64,000 nt of DNA, taken from positions 266,355-330,354 of the forward strand of contig JADJMW010000008.1 of NCBI GenBank assembly GCA_016709385.1, written 5' to 3'. Each line of letters starts with the position of its first letter. The stretch's first letter is position 1. Made by a program: the position numbers and the translations under genes. A model generated the notes under the pieces. It was given only the letters and a program-made list of their open reading frames with translations, made no database searches and had not been told where the DNA came from. Shown here one piece after another: positions 8,041 through 15,720 of the stretch. The stretch is from Candidatus Rubrivivax defluviihabitans (GTDB taxonomy: Bacteria > Pseudomonadota > Gammaproteobacteria > Burkholderiales > Burkholderiaceae_C).

Positions 8041-8469
8041 GTGGCACCTGCTCGCCCCTTGATCTCGTCAATCCTGCACGACCCCCGATCGCGCCCGGCC
8101 TGGCTCGTCCTGCTCGTGCTGCTGCTCGCGATCATCAGCTGGCTCGCCTTCGGGCCGGCGTCTCCCACGCCCAACTTGCCGGGCTGGGACAAGGTCAACC
8201 ACCTCCTGGCTTTCCTGGTGCTGGGCACCGTGGCGTCGTTCGCGCATGCGCCGGGATGGCGCCGCACGATGGCCACCGCCTCGGGCTTGCTGCTGTACGG
8301 CGGCTTCATCGAGATCGTGCAGGCGCAATTGCCGAACCGGCATGGCGACTGGGACGACCTGGTGGCCGACGTCGTGGGCCTGCTCTGCGGCCTGCTGCTG
8401 GCCGCGGCATTGCGCCGCGTCACGGCCCCGGCGCGCTTTGCAGCCGGCGCGAAGGCAATCCCGGACTAG
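8041..8469 (+). CDS. VanZ-like integral membrane protein
   Basis: 142 aa, start GTG at 8041. Four hydrophobic segments and the VanZ-family pattern 'DKVNHLLAFLVLG' (about 50-62) and 'EIVQAQLPNRHGDWDDLVADVVG' region (about 91-113). VanZ relatives are small membrane proteins of uncertain biochemical role, related to teicoplanin-resistance VanZ; here there is no vancomycin gene context. A CACAAT hexamer (8024-8029) 12 nt before the start could be a -10 box giving a nearly leaderless message. It lies divergent from tRNA-Thr. Confidence 0.8.
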   Translation: MAPARPLISSILHDPRSRPAWLVLLVLLLAIISWLAFGPASPTPNLPGWDKVNHLLAFLVLGTVASFAHAPGWRRTMATASGLLLYGGFIEIVQAQLPNRHGDWDDLVADVVGLLCGLLLAAALRRVTAPARFAAGAKAIPD

Positions 8470-8547
8470 CTCACGTATTGAGCCACCTGGGTCCGACACT
8501 GTCTCCACACCGCGGGCAAGGGGCCGGCGGCTTTCTTGGAGACGACG

Positions 8548-9633
8548 ATGACCCAGGCCACCCTCGAACTCGACACCCCGCCCGCGCAAGCCGCCGACCG
8601 CACCGGCTTCGACATCGGCTGGGACCATGCCCACCACGGCCTCGTGCCGCCCGCCGAACTGCTGCACGCCGGCACCCCGGTATGCCAGGGCTGGATGGCC
8701 GGCCGTGCCGTCTTCGGCCAGCGCGTGCTGGCCACGCAGCGCGCGACGCGACTGTGGCTGCAGGTGCGGCTGCTGGCCTGGCGCCACGACATCGCCTTCG
8801 AGGCGCAGCAGGTGACGCCGAACTACCTGGCGCAGATCCAAAGCCCTGACTGCCCGGTGTTGCGCCTGCCGCTGGGCGGGGCAGCGTCCGATCCGGCCGC
8901 CGCGCAGGTCGAACGGCTCAACCCCGAAGCAGCCTATGCCGCGGGCAACCTGGCGGTCGTCAGCCGCCAGGCCGCGCTGGCGCGCGGCGGCGTGAACGTG
9001 GCCGAGGCCGTGCAACGCGCGCGGCGCGCCGAAACCGACGGCGAAACCGAGTCCGGTCTGGACGCGGCCGCCTGGTGGCGGCTGGCGGCGCTGCGCTCCT
9101 ACGCCACGCCGCTGCCCTTTCACGAAGCCGCCCAACTGCCGCTGGCCGTACTGCCACCCAACCGCGTGCGCCTGCTCAATGCCGTGCAAGGCCTGCAGGC
9201 GCTGGTGACGCTGCTCTTCGCCGCTTCGGGCTGGAGCACGCGCACGCGCGCCATGGCCGCGTTGCTGCCCGAGCACACGCTGCGCCACGACTTCAACCTG
9301 TTCGTCGGCGCCATCGCACCGCGCGTGCTCGAAGCCGGGCCGGACACGCGGTCCGTGCGCCGCGCGCTGGAAGACGCCTGGCTGCACGAACGTGTGCAGC
9401 GGCGCTGGCAGCATTTCGTCTTCAGCCTGGGCGAGGCCGGCGTCGAGGCCTTGCTGGCGCAGGCCACGGCGCAGGGCCTGGCGCCGGTGCGCATCCTGAG
9501 CCACGCCGCCGAGCAGGCGACCGAGGGCTGGGCGCTGGTGCCTGCACCGCGGGCAGCCCGCCGAAGAACAGCGCCTCCACCACCGGTGCCAGTGTCTCGT
9601 GGCTCAGCGTTCCGCCTGCACGCAGCCAGGTGA
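8548..9633 (+). CDS. Unknown protein with a degenerate HNH-like segment
   Basis: 361 aa from ATG 8548, which has GGAGA at 8538-8542. No family recognised. The segment around residues 92-145 ('CPVLRLPLGG...AAYAAGNLAVVSRQA') resembles the 'CPVT...DR.d...GY..GN..vvS..aN' layout seen in some HNH-type proteins, but the catalytic histidine and asparagine positions are not kept, so nuclease activity is unlikely. The C-terminal half is alpha-helical with no membrane segment. The last 30 or so residues are Arg/Pro-rich and read antisense through the paaR coding end, suggesting that the natural stop near 9550 has been lost. Confidence 0.6.
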   Translation: MTQATLELDTPPAQAADRTGFDIGWDHAHHGLVPPAELLHAGTPVCQGWMAGRAVFGQRVLATQRATRLWLQVRLLAWRHDIAFEAQQVTPNYLAQIQSPDCPVLRLPLGGAASDPAAAQVERLNPEAAYAAGNLAVVSRQAALARGGVNVAEAVQRARRAETDGETESGLDAAAWWRLAALRSYATPLPFHEAAQLPLAVLPPNRVRLLNAVQGLQALVTLLFAASGWSTRTRAMAALLPEHTLRHDFNLFVGAIAPRVLEAGPDTRSVRRALEDAWLHERVQRRWQHFVFSLGEAGVEALLAQATAQGLAPVRILSHAAEQATEGWALVPAPRAARRRTAPPPPVPVSRGSAFRLHAAR

Positions 9634-10132
9634 AGGTCCAGTTGATCATGCCGAACAGCAGCAGCGCCAGCGGCTTGTGCAGCTGCGCCGCGCCCAGGTC
9701 GGGGCGCAACGCCGCCACGGCGTCGGCCACCGCGGCGACGACGCGGCGCTGGGCCTCGAGCACGCGCTCGCGTTCGGCCGCGTGCAGGAATTTGACGTCT
9801 TCGGTGAGCACGCGGTGCTCGTCCTGCGCGCCGGCATACGCCTGCATGAAGCGGTGGATGAGTTGGCGCAGCCGGGCCTCGGGGGCCATCGGCCGCGCCG
9901 CCACCTCCAGCACCAGCGCCTCGAGCCGCGCCACGTGCCCGGCGGTGATGTGCGCCAGCAGGTCCTGCTTGTCACGCACGTAGTGGTACAGCGTGGCCTT
10001 GCTCACGCCGCAGGCGGCGGCCACATCGTTCATGGTGGTGGCGGTGTAGCCGCGGGTGGCGAAGTGCCGCGCCGCGGCGGCCAGGATCTGCTCGAGCTGG
10101 CCCGCGTAGCCGGTGGAGCGCGGGCGGGCCAT
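9422..10132 (-). CDS. paaR: TetR-family regulator of phenylacetate degradation
   Basis: 236 aa as written. The N-terminal TetR helix-turn-helix is clear (about residues 12-60: 'ILAAAARHFATRGYTATTMN', 'CGVSKATLYHYVRDKQDLL'). The ligand domain ends naturally near 'EALFFGGLPAV' (about 194); the final 40 residues are Pro/Arg-rich and antisense to the neighbouring gene, so the true protein is probably about 198 aa and a stop has been lost. In Burkholderiales a TetR repressor, PaaR, responds to phenylacetyl-CoA; the position as last gene of the paa operon, 13 bp behind paaE, supports this. The 14-bp palindrome at 16580 is a candidate operator. Confidence 0.82.
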   Translation of the reverse strand: MARPRSTGYAGQLEQILAAAARHFATRGYTATTMNDVAAACGVSKATLYHYVRDKQDLLAHITAGHVARLEALVLEVAARPMAPEARLRQLIHRFMQAYAGAQDEHRVLTEDVKFLHAAERERVLEAQRRVVAAVADAVAALRPDLGAAQLHKPLALLLFGMINWTFTWLRAGGTLSHETLAPVVEALFFGGLPAVQAPAPSPRSPARRRGSGCAPAPGPAPWPAPARPRRRPRPG

Positions 10133-10145
10133 GGGGCCGTGGGCT

Positions 10146-11210
10146 TCAGCGTTCGTCGAAGGAGACCACCACGCGATCGGTCAGCGGGTGGGCCTGGCAG
10201 GTGAGCACGAAGCCGGCGTCCAGGTCGGCTTGCTCGAGCGCGAAATTGCGGTCCATGCGTACGCGCCCTTCCAGCAGCTTGGCGCGGCAGGTGGCGCACA
10301 CGCCCGAGCGGCAGGAATAGGGCACGTCCAGCCCGGCGCGGGCGGCAGCGGCCAGGATGCTCTCGTCGCTGGGCTGGAAGGCCACCTCGCGGGTGAGGCC
10401 GTCGCGCACGATGCTGATGCGGGCCGTCGTCGCGTCGCCTTCCTTCGGCGCGTGCAGCGTGGCATCGGCGGCGGTGGGCGGGATGCCGAAGCGTTCGACA
10501 TGGAGCCGCTCAGGCGGCACGCCCGCGGCCAGCAGCGCCGCCTCGACCTCGTCGTTCATGGCATGCGGGCCGCAGACGAAGGCTTCGTCCACCGGGCCGG
10601 CCAGCCGCAGGAAGCTGGCCACCTTGGCCGCGTCCAGCCGGCCGGCGTTGAGCGGCGAGTCGACGACCTCGCGCGAAAAGACGGGGTGCAGCGACAACCG
10701 CGTCAGGTGGCGGTTCTTCAAGTCTTCCAGTTCCTCCTTGAACATGGTCGACGCGGCGCTGCGGTTGCCGTAGAGCAGCGTGGCCTGGGCCTTGGGGTCG
10801 CCGGCCAGCAGGCTCTTCAGGATCGACAGGATCGGCGTGATGCCGCTGCCTCCGGCCACTGCCAGCACATGGCGCGGCCGGCGCGCGAGTGCGGCGCCAA
10901 AGCGGCCTTGCGGCTCCATCACGTCGAGCAGGTCACCGGGACGCAGGGTCTGCTGCAGCCAGCTCGAAAAGGCACCGCCCGGCACCTGGCGCACGCCCAC
11001 GCGCAAGGCCTCGCCGGGTGCGGCGCAAATGGAGTAAGAACGCCGCAATTCGGCACCGCCGACGATGGCACGCAGCGTGAGGTACTGGCCGGGTTCGAAG
11101 CGAAAGCTGGCGGCCTGGTCGGCGGGCACGTCGAAGGTGACGACGCGCGCGTCGTCGCCGTCGGGCCGCACCGCGGCGACGCGCAGGGGGTGGAAATGCA
11201 GGCCGCTCAT
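10146..11210 (-). CDS. paaE: Phenylacetyl-CoA epoxidase reductase subunit PaaE
   Basis: 354 aa. N-terminal ferredoxin-reductase module with FAD motif 'RRSYSIC' (56-62) and NADPH motif 'GGSGITPILS' (120-129), then a C-terminal plant-type [2Fe-2S] domain with Cys300, Cys305, Cys308 and Cys338. It passes electrons from NADPH to the di-iron oxygenase PaaABC, which epoxidises phenylacetyl-CoA. The ATG at 11210 was chosen because it lies seven bases after the paaD stop; a longer open frame upstream is shadow. The order of domains and length are those of known PaaE. Confidence 0.95.
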   Translation of the reverse strand: MSGLHFHPLRVAAVRPDGDDARVVTFDVPADQAASFRFEPGQYLTLRAIVGGAELRRSYSICAAPGEALRVGVRQVPGGAFSSWLQQTLRPGDLLDVMEPQGRFGAALARRPRHVLAVAGGSGITPILSILKSLLAGDPKAQATLLYGNRSAASTMFKEELEDLKNRHLTRLSLHPVFSREVVDSPLNAGRLDAAKVASFLRLAGPVDEAFVCGPHAMNDEVEAALLAAGVPPERLHVERFGIPPTAADATLHAPKEGDATTARISIVRDGLTREVAFQPSDESILAAAARAGLDVPYSCRSGVCATCRAKLLEGRVRMDRNFALEQADLDAGFVLTCQAHPLTDRVVVSFDER

Positions 11211-11217
11211 ATCGCGC

Positions 11218-11733
11218 TCAGATGGGTTTGAAATATTCGAAGGGTTCGCGGCAGGCCAGGCAGCGGTGCAGCGCCTTGCAGGCCGTGGAGCCGAAGGCCG
11301 AGAGACGTTCGGTATCGGCGCTGCCGCAGCGCGGGCAGGCCACGCCGGGCGGACGGATGCGCACCGTGCGGTCACCTGCCACGGCAGCGCTGCCGCTGGG
11401 TGGTGCGATGCCGTAGGCCAGCAGCTTGGCACGGCCCTCGGGGCTGATCCAGTCGGTGGTCCACGCGGGCGCCAGTCGCTGCGTCACCGTCACCGGGCCC
11501 AGCCCGGCCGCAACGACCGCTTCGCGCACGCTCTCGGCGATGACCTCGGTGGCCGGGCAGCCACTGTAGGTGGGCGTGAGCACGACCTCGATCGGGCCGT
11601 CGCCGTGTTCCAGCACCTCGCGCACGATGCCGAGGTCGCGCACCGAAAGCACCGGCACCTCGGGGTCGGGCACGGCGTCGAGTGCGGTCCAGGCGGCGTC
11701 GACGCGGCTCGCGGCCGTCGTTGCGAAGCTCAC
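11218..11733 (-). CDS. paaD: Phenylacetyl-CoA epoxidase maturation factor PaaD
   Basis: 171 aa, GTG start at 11733 overlapping the paaC stop (GTGA), with GGAGG ideally placed upstream. The N-terminal two thirds form a MIP18/DUF59 domain with 'PTYSGCPATEVI' (about 68-79); the end has a zinc-ribbon-like 'CPRCGSADTERLSAFGS' followed by 'CLACREPF'. PaaD is needed for activity of the epoxidase and is thought to assist Fe-S or di-iron assembly. Position between paaC and paaE matches the standard operon. Confidence 0.93.
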   Translation of the reverse strand: MSFATTAASRVDAAWTALDAVPDPEVPVLSVRDLGIVREVLEHGDGPIEVVLTPTYSGCPATEVIAESVREAVVAAGLGPVTVTQRLAPAWTTDWISPEGRAKLLAYGIAPPSGSAAVAGDRTVRIRPPGVACPRCGSADTERLSAFGSTACKALHRCLACREPFEYFKPI

Positions 11734-12542
11734 CAGCGACCTCCGGGAAACTGGCGTTGCAGCGACTGCATCTCGGCCAGGATGAAGCCCATGTGTTCGC
11801 TGTGGCGGCCCTCGGTGCCGGTGCTCATGAAGGGGGTATCGGCAGGCACTTCGAGTCCAGCCTCGCCGAAGACGGCGGACACCTCGCGCCGCCAGTCGGC
11901 GTGGAGGGCATCGCGTGCGGGGCCCAGGCTCGCGGCTTCGGCCGCCGTGTCCACCGCGTCGCGTTTGAACATCTCGTGCGTGTAGGGCCAGGCGCGTTCC
12001 AGCGCGGCGCGCAGACGCGCGGCCGATTCGCCGGTGCCGTCGCCCAGCCTCACCACCCAGTCGCCGGCATGCTGCTGGTGGTAGCGCGCCTCCTTCACCG
12101 CCTTGCCGGCAATGGCGGCCAGGTCGGCGTCGCTGGAGGCCGCCAGCCGCGTCCACAGCCCTTTCAGCCAGGTGGCGAGCAGGAAGTTGCGCAGCACGGT
12201 GTCGGCGAAGTCGCCGCCGGGGGCGTGGGCGCTGGAACGGCGCAGCGGCTGCTCCACCAGCGTGAGGTTGAAGACCTGGCGTTCGTCGCGCAGGAAGGCG
12301 AGCTGGTCCTCGTCGAAACCCTGCCCTTCCAGCCGGCCGGCGTGGCTGAGCAGCGCGCGCGCCTGGCCCACCAGGTCCAGCGCCATGTTGGTGAGTGCTA
12401 TGTCCTCTTCCAGCACCGGGCCGTGGCCGCACCATTCGGCCAGGCGCTGGGCGTGGATCAAGCAGGTGTCGGCGATGCGCAGCACGTACTGCACGGGCGG
12501 CGTGAGCTGCACGCGGATCGATGTCGAAACGGCCGTCATCAC
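11730..12542 (-). CDS. paaC: Phenylacetyl-CoA epoxidase subunit PaaC
   Basis: 270 aa (269 if the ATG at 12539 rather than GTG 12542 is used). Ferritin-like structural subunit; family patterns 'ALTNMALDLVGQARALL' (about 50-66), 'LVEQP' and 'KAVKEARYHQQHAGDWVVRL' (about 153-172) are present. PaaC pairs with PaaA in the epoxidase core and stabilises it without a catalytic di-iron centre. It is separated from paaB by four to seven bases and overlaps paaD. Confidence 0.95.
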   Translation of the reverse strand: MMTAVSTSIRVQLTPPVQYVLRIADTCLIHAQRLAEWCGHGPVLEEDIALTNMALDLVGQARALLSHAGRLEGQGFDEDQLAFLRDERQVFNLTLVEQPLRRSSAHAPGGDFADTVLRNFLLATWLKGLWTRLAASSDADLAAIAGKAVKEARYHQQHAGDWVVRLGDGTGESAARLRAALERAWPYTHEMFKRDAVDTAAEAASLGPARDALHADWRREVSAVFGEAGLEVPADTPFMSTGTEGRHSEHMGFILAEMQSLQRQFPGGRW

Positions 12543-12546
12543 CGGC

Positions 12547-12861
12547 CTACATGTGGTTGACCGAGTCGGGCAACTCGTAGAAGGTGGGGTGGCGGTACAC
12601 CTTGTCCTCCATCGGGTCGAACAGCATGCCCTTGTCGCCCGGATCGCTGGCGGTGATGTCGCTGCTCTTCACGACCCACACGCTGGTACCCTCCTGACGC
12701 CGCGTGTAGACCTCGCGCGCCAGTTGCACCGCCATCTTCGCGTCGGGCGCGTGCAGGCTGCCGCAGTGCTTGTGGTCCAGGCCGGCCTTGGGGCGCACGA
12801 AGATTTCCCACAGCGGCCATTCCTGGGCGGTGCTGGCGGGGGTCGAGGCGGTGTCGTTCAT
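12547..12861 (-). CDS. paaB: Phenylacetyl-CoA epoxidase subunit PaaB
   Basis: 104 aa, the usual size. It contains 'EWPLWEIFVRPKAGLDHKHC' and 'HAPDAKMAVQLAREVYTRR' (about 14-55), which are highly typical of PaaB, and ends 'YELPDSVNHM' as in most homologues. PaaB bridges PaaAC dimers in the full complex. The ATG at 12861 overlaps the paaA stop (ATGA); the longer open frame upstream is an antisense-like shadow of paaA. Confidence 0.96.
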   Translation of the reverse strand: MNDTASTPASTAQEWPLWEIFVRPKAGLDHKHCGSLHAPDAKMAVQLAREVYTRRQEGTSVWVVKSSDITASDPGDKGMLFDPMEDKVYRHPTFYELPDSVNHM

Positions 12862-13859
12862 GCCGCTTGCTCCTTCAGGGCCTGCTTGCGTGCGTGCGCC
12901 ATGGCCGCCTCGCGCACCCAGGCGCCGTCTTCCCAGGCCTTCACGCGCGCGGCCAGCCGCTCCTTGTTGCACGGGCCGTGGCCGCCCACGACCTGCCAGA
13001 ACTCGTCCCAGGCAATGGGCCCGAAGTCGTGGTGGCCGCGCTCCGCGTTCCACTTCAGCAGCGGGTCGGGCATGGTCACGCCCAGCACCTTGGCCTGCTC
13101 CACCGTGGCGTCGACGAATTTCTGCCGCAAATCGTCGTTGCTGATGCGCTTGATGCCCCAGCGCATGCTCTGCGTGCTGTGCGTGCTTTCGCCGTCGGGC
13201 GGGCCGAACATCATGAGACTGGGCCACCACCAGCGGTTCACGGCGTCCTGCACCATCTCGCGCTGGGCGTCGGTGCCGTCGCGCATCATGACCAGCAGGG
13301 CGTCGAAACCCTGGCGCTGGTGGAAGCTCTCCTCGCGGCAGATGCGTACCATGGCGCGTGCATAGGGCGCGTAGCTGCAACGCGTGAGCGGCACCTGGTT
13401 CATGATCGCCGCACCGTCGACCAGCCAGCCGATCACGCCGATGTCGGCCCAGCTGAGCGTGGGGTAGTTGAAGATACTGCTGTATTTGGCGCGGCCGCCG
13501 TGCAGCGCGGCTATCATCTGGTCGCGGCTGGTGCCCAGGGTTTCGGCGGCGGCGTAGAGGTACAGCCCGTGGCCGCCCTCGTCCTGGATCTTGGCCAGCA
13601 GGATGGCCTTGCGCTTGAGCGTGGGCGCGCGTGTCACCCAGTTGCCTTCGGGCAGCATGCCCACGATCTCGCTGTGCGCGTGCTGGCTGATCTGCCGCAC
13701 CAGCGTCTTGCGGTAGTGCTCGGGCATCCAGTCCTTGGCCTCGATGAAGGCGCCCTCGTCGATGCGCGCCTCGAAACGCTCTTCAAGCTGCGCCTCCTCG
13801 GCCGAGCGCACAGCCTTGCGCTCTTCCTTCGGTCCGGTGTCCATCGCCTGCGTGTACAT
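12858..13859 (-). CDS. paaA: Phenylacetyl-CoA epoxidase catalytic subunit PaaA
   Basis: 333 aa from ATG 13859. Di-iron ligand region: 'KIQDEGGHGLYLY' (Glu94, His97) and 'REESFHQRQGFD' (Glu176/177, His180), the bacterial multicomponent-monooxygenase-like carboxylate-bridged centre. It inserts one oxygen atom into the ring of phenylacetyl-CoA to give the 1,2-epoxide. The frame is open upstream to 13907, but that part is made of a 13-nt tandem repeat; GGGGA lies just before ATG 13859 and residue 1 matches known PaaA starts ('MYTQ'). Confidence 0.96.
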   Translation of the reverse strand: MYTQAMDTGPKEERKAVRSAEEAQLEERFEARIDEGAFIEAKDWMPEHYRKTLVRQISQHAHSEIVGMLPEGNWVTRAPTLKRKAILLAKIQDEGGHGLYLYAAAETLGTSRDQMIAALHGGRAKYSSIFNYPTLSWADIGVIGWLVDGAAIMNQVPLTRCSYAPYARAMVRICREESFHQRQGFDALLVMMRDGTDAQREMVQDAVNRWWWPSLMMFGPPDGESTHSTQSMRWGIKRISNDDLRQKFVDATVEQAKVLGVTMPDPLLKWNAERGHHDFGPIAWDEFWQVVGGHGPCNKERLAARVKAWEDGAWVREAAMAHARKQALKEQAA

Positions 13860-13867
13860 GCTGTCCC

Positions 13868-13919
13868 CTTGCTTCGGTCGATTGCTTCGGTCGCTTGCTT
13901 CGGCCACTCACTTCGGCCG
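13868..13919. repeat. Four tandem copies of a 13-nt unit at the paaK-paaA junction
   Basis: Units 13868-13880, 13881-13893, 13894-13906 and 13907-13919 share the core (G/A)CTTCGG(T/C)C with a strict 13-nt period. The array contains the paaK stop codon (13908-13910) and would encode a repetitive 16-residue extension if paaA began upstream of 13859. No matching array is seen at the other paa junctions, which overlap by four bases or lie 2-13 bp apart. Confidence 0.85.
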
Positions 13920-15221
13920 CTTGTCGACGACGCGCCGCGCCTTGCCCACCAGCGTGCGCTCGATCGACTCCGGCAGCCCCACGTCGACCCTTGCGCTCAC
14001 GCCGATGAGCGACTTGATACGGTGCTGCAGTTCGTGCGCCACGGCGTCGCGGTCGACCTGGCGGTGCTCGGGCGCCAGTTCGCAACGTACTTCCACTTCG
14101 TCGAGCAGCCCCTCGCGCGTGACGACCAGTTGATACTGGCCCGAGAGCTGGCCGTGCTGCAGCACCATCTCCTCCACCTGCGTGGGGAACAGATTCACGC
14201 CGCGGATGATGAGCATGTCGTCGCTGCGGCCCACGATCTTGCCCATGCGGCGCATGCTTCGCGCGGTGGGCGGCAGCAGCCGCGTGAGGTCGCGCGTGCG
14301 GTAGCGGATGACGGGCAGCGCTTCCTTGGTCAGCGTGGTGAAGACGAGCTCGCCTTCCTCGCCGTCGGGCAGCACGGCACCGGTGTCGGGGTCGATGATC
14401 TCCGGGTAGAAGTGGTCTTCCCAGATCACCGGCCCGTCCTTGGTTTCGATGCACTCGTTGGCGACACCCGGGCCCATGACCTCGCTCAGGCCGTAGATGT
14501 CCACCGCGTCGATATCGGCACTGAGCTCGATATCGCGCCGCATCGCCTCGGTCCAGGGTTCGGCGCCGAAGATGCCAACGCTGACCGACATCTGCCGCGG
14601 GTCCTTGCCCTGACGCCGGAACTCCTCCACGATCACCTGCATGTAGCTGGGCGTGACCATGATGATGTCGGGCCGGAAGTCCTCGATCAGCTGCACCTGT
14701 TTCTCGGTCTGGCCGCCGCTCATCGGCACCACCGTGCAGCCCAGCCGTTCAGCGCCGTAGTGCGCACCCAGACCGCCGGTGAACAGGCCATAGCCGTAGG
14801 CGACGTGGACGATGTCGCCGGCGCGGCCGCCGCTGGCGCGGATGGAGCGCGCGGCCAGGTCGGCCCAGCGGTGAATGTCGCCCTGCGTATAGCCCACCAC
14901 CGTGGGTTTGCCGGTGGTGCCCGAAGAGGCATGGATGCGCACCACCTGCTGGCGCGGCACGGCGAACATCCCGAAGGGGTAATGTGCACGCAGGTCGGCC
15001 TTGGCGGTGAACGGAAATCTCGCCAGGTCGGCCAGCGACTTGCAGTCCGACGGGTGCACGCCCTTCGCGTCGAAGGCCTGTCGGTAATGCGCCACGTGCT
15101 CGTAGGCGTGCTGCAGGCTCCACTGCAGGCGCTGCAGCTGCAGGGCCTGCAATTCGTCGCGGCTGGCGGTCTCGATGGGCTCCAGGTCGCCCTGTGCGGG
15201 CCTTTTCACCGGCATCGTCAT
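13908..15221 (-). CDS. paaK: Phenylacetate-CoA ligase
   Basis: 437 aa. The adenylate-forming P-loop 'SSGTTGKPTVVGYT' lies at about 99-112; 'IFGAEPW', 'YGLSEVMGPG' and the C-terminal 'GRSDDMLIIRGVNLFPTQVE' hinge follow in the order of PaaK. It activates phenylacetate with ATP and CoA. Two starts are possible: ATG 15221, which overlaps the paaI stop as ATGA, or ATG 15215, which is better spaced from the AAGGAG. I kept the overlapping one because paaA/B and paaC/D use the same arrangement. Confidence 0.95.
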   Translation of the reverse strand: MTMPVKRPAQGDLEPIETASRDELQALQLQRLQWSLQHAYEHVAHYRQAFDAKGVHPSDCKSLADLARFPFTAKADLRAHYPFGMFAVPRQQVVRIHASSGTTGKPTVVGYTQGDIHRWADLAARSIRASGGRAGDIVHVAYGYGLFTGGLGAHYGAERLGCTVVPMSGGQTEKQVQLIEDFRPDIIMVTPSYMQVIVEEFRRQGKDPRQMSVSVGIFGAEPWTEAMRRDIELSADIDAVDIYGLSEVMGPGVANECIETKDGPVIWEDHFYPEIIDPDTGAVLPDGEEGELVFTTLTKEALPVIRYRTRDLTRLLPPTARSMRRMGKIVGRSDDMLIIRGVNLFPTQVEEMVLQHGQLSGQYQLVVTREGLLDEVEVRCELAPEHRQVDRDAVAHELQHRIKSLIGVSARVDVGLPESIERTLVGKARRVVDKRPK

Positions 15222-15718
15222 GTCTCCTTGTGCTTGTGCTTGACGATCTTGCCCATGGGCAGGCCTTCGACGAGGGGTTTGCCCTTCATCGTGTAGCTGC
15301 GTCCGCGGAAGGCCATCACGGGCGCACCCTGCTGGTTGTCGACCCGGATGTCGTAGACGCCCGTGCGGCCCGCCTTGGCCAGTTCGGTGGCGCGCGCCGT
15401 GAGCACGTCGCCCAGGCGCGCGGCGGCAACCAGGTTGACGTCGAAACCGGCGGCCACCGTCACCTCGTTGTAGGCATTGCAGGCGTAGGCGAAGGCCGTA
15501 TCGGCCAAGGTGGTGACCAGGCCGCCGTGGCAGATGTCGTGGCCGTTGAGCATGTCCTCGCGCACGGTCATGGTCACCGTGGCCGTGCCTGGGCCCACGG
15601 CCACGACCTGCATGCCGAGCAGCTTCGAGGCGCGGTCGTCCGGCCACATCGCGTCGCGCGTGGCCTCGGCCACGCGCTGGGCCTCGGCGGCGTCGGCCGG
15701 GTGGACGTGCGGCGACAT
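15218..15718 (-). CDS. paaI: Hydroxyphenylacetyl-CoA thioesterase PaaI (hotdog fold)
   Basis: 166 aa, somewhat longer than E. coli PaaI because of N- and C-terminal extensions ('KHKHKET' end). The hotdog core has 'NGHDICHGGLVTTLADTAFA' (about 62-81) with the catalytic-type aspartate in 'LADTAF'. PaaI removes CoA from dead-end ring-hydroxylated or epoxide-derived products and prevents CoA trapping. The ATG at 15718 follows the paaG stop by two bases. Confidence 0.92.
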   Translation of the reverse strand: MSPHVHPADAAEAQRVAEATRDAMWPDDRASKLLGMQVVAVGPGTATVTMTVREDMLNGHDICHGGLVTTLADTAFAYACNAYNEVTVAAGFDVNLVAAARLGDVLTARATELAKAGRTGVYDIRVDNQQGAPVMAFRGRSYTMKGKPLVEGLPMGKIVKHKHKET

Positions 15719-15720
15719 GC

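Noticed and set aside
12867..15296. 809-codon plus-strand frame opposite paaA and paaK
   Set aside because: A His/Arg/Ala-rich mirror of two very well conserved genes; high third-position GC produces such frames.
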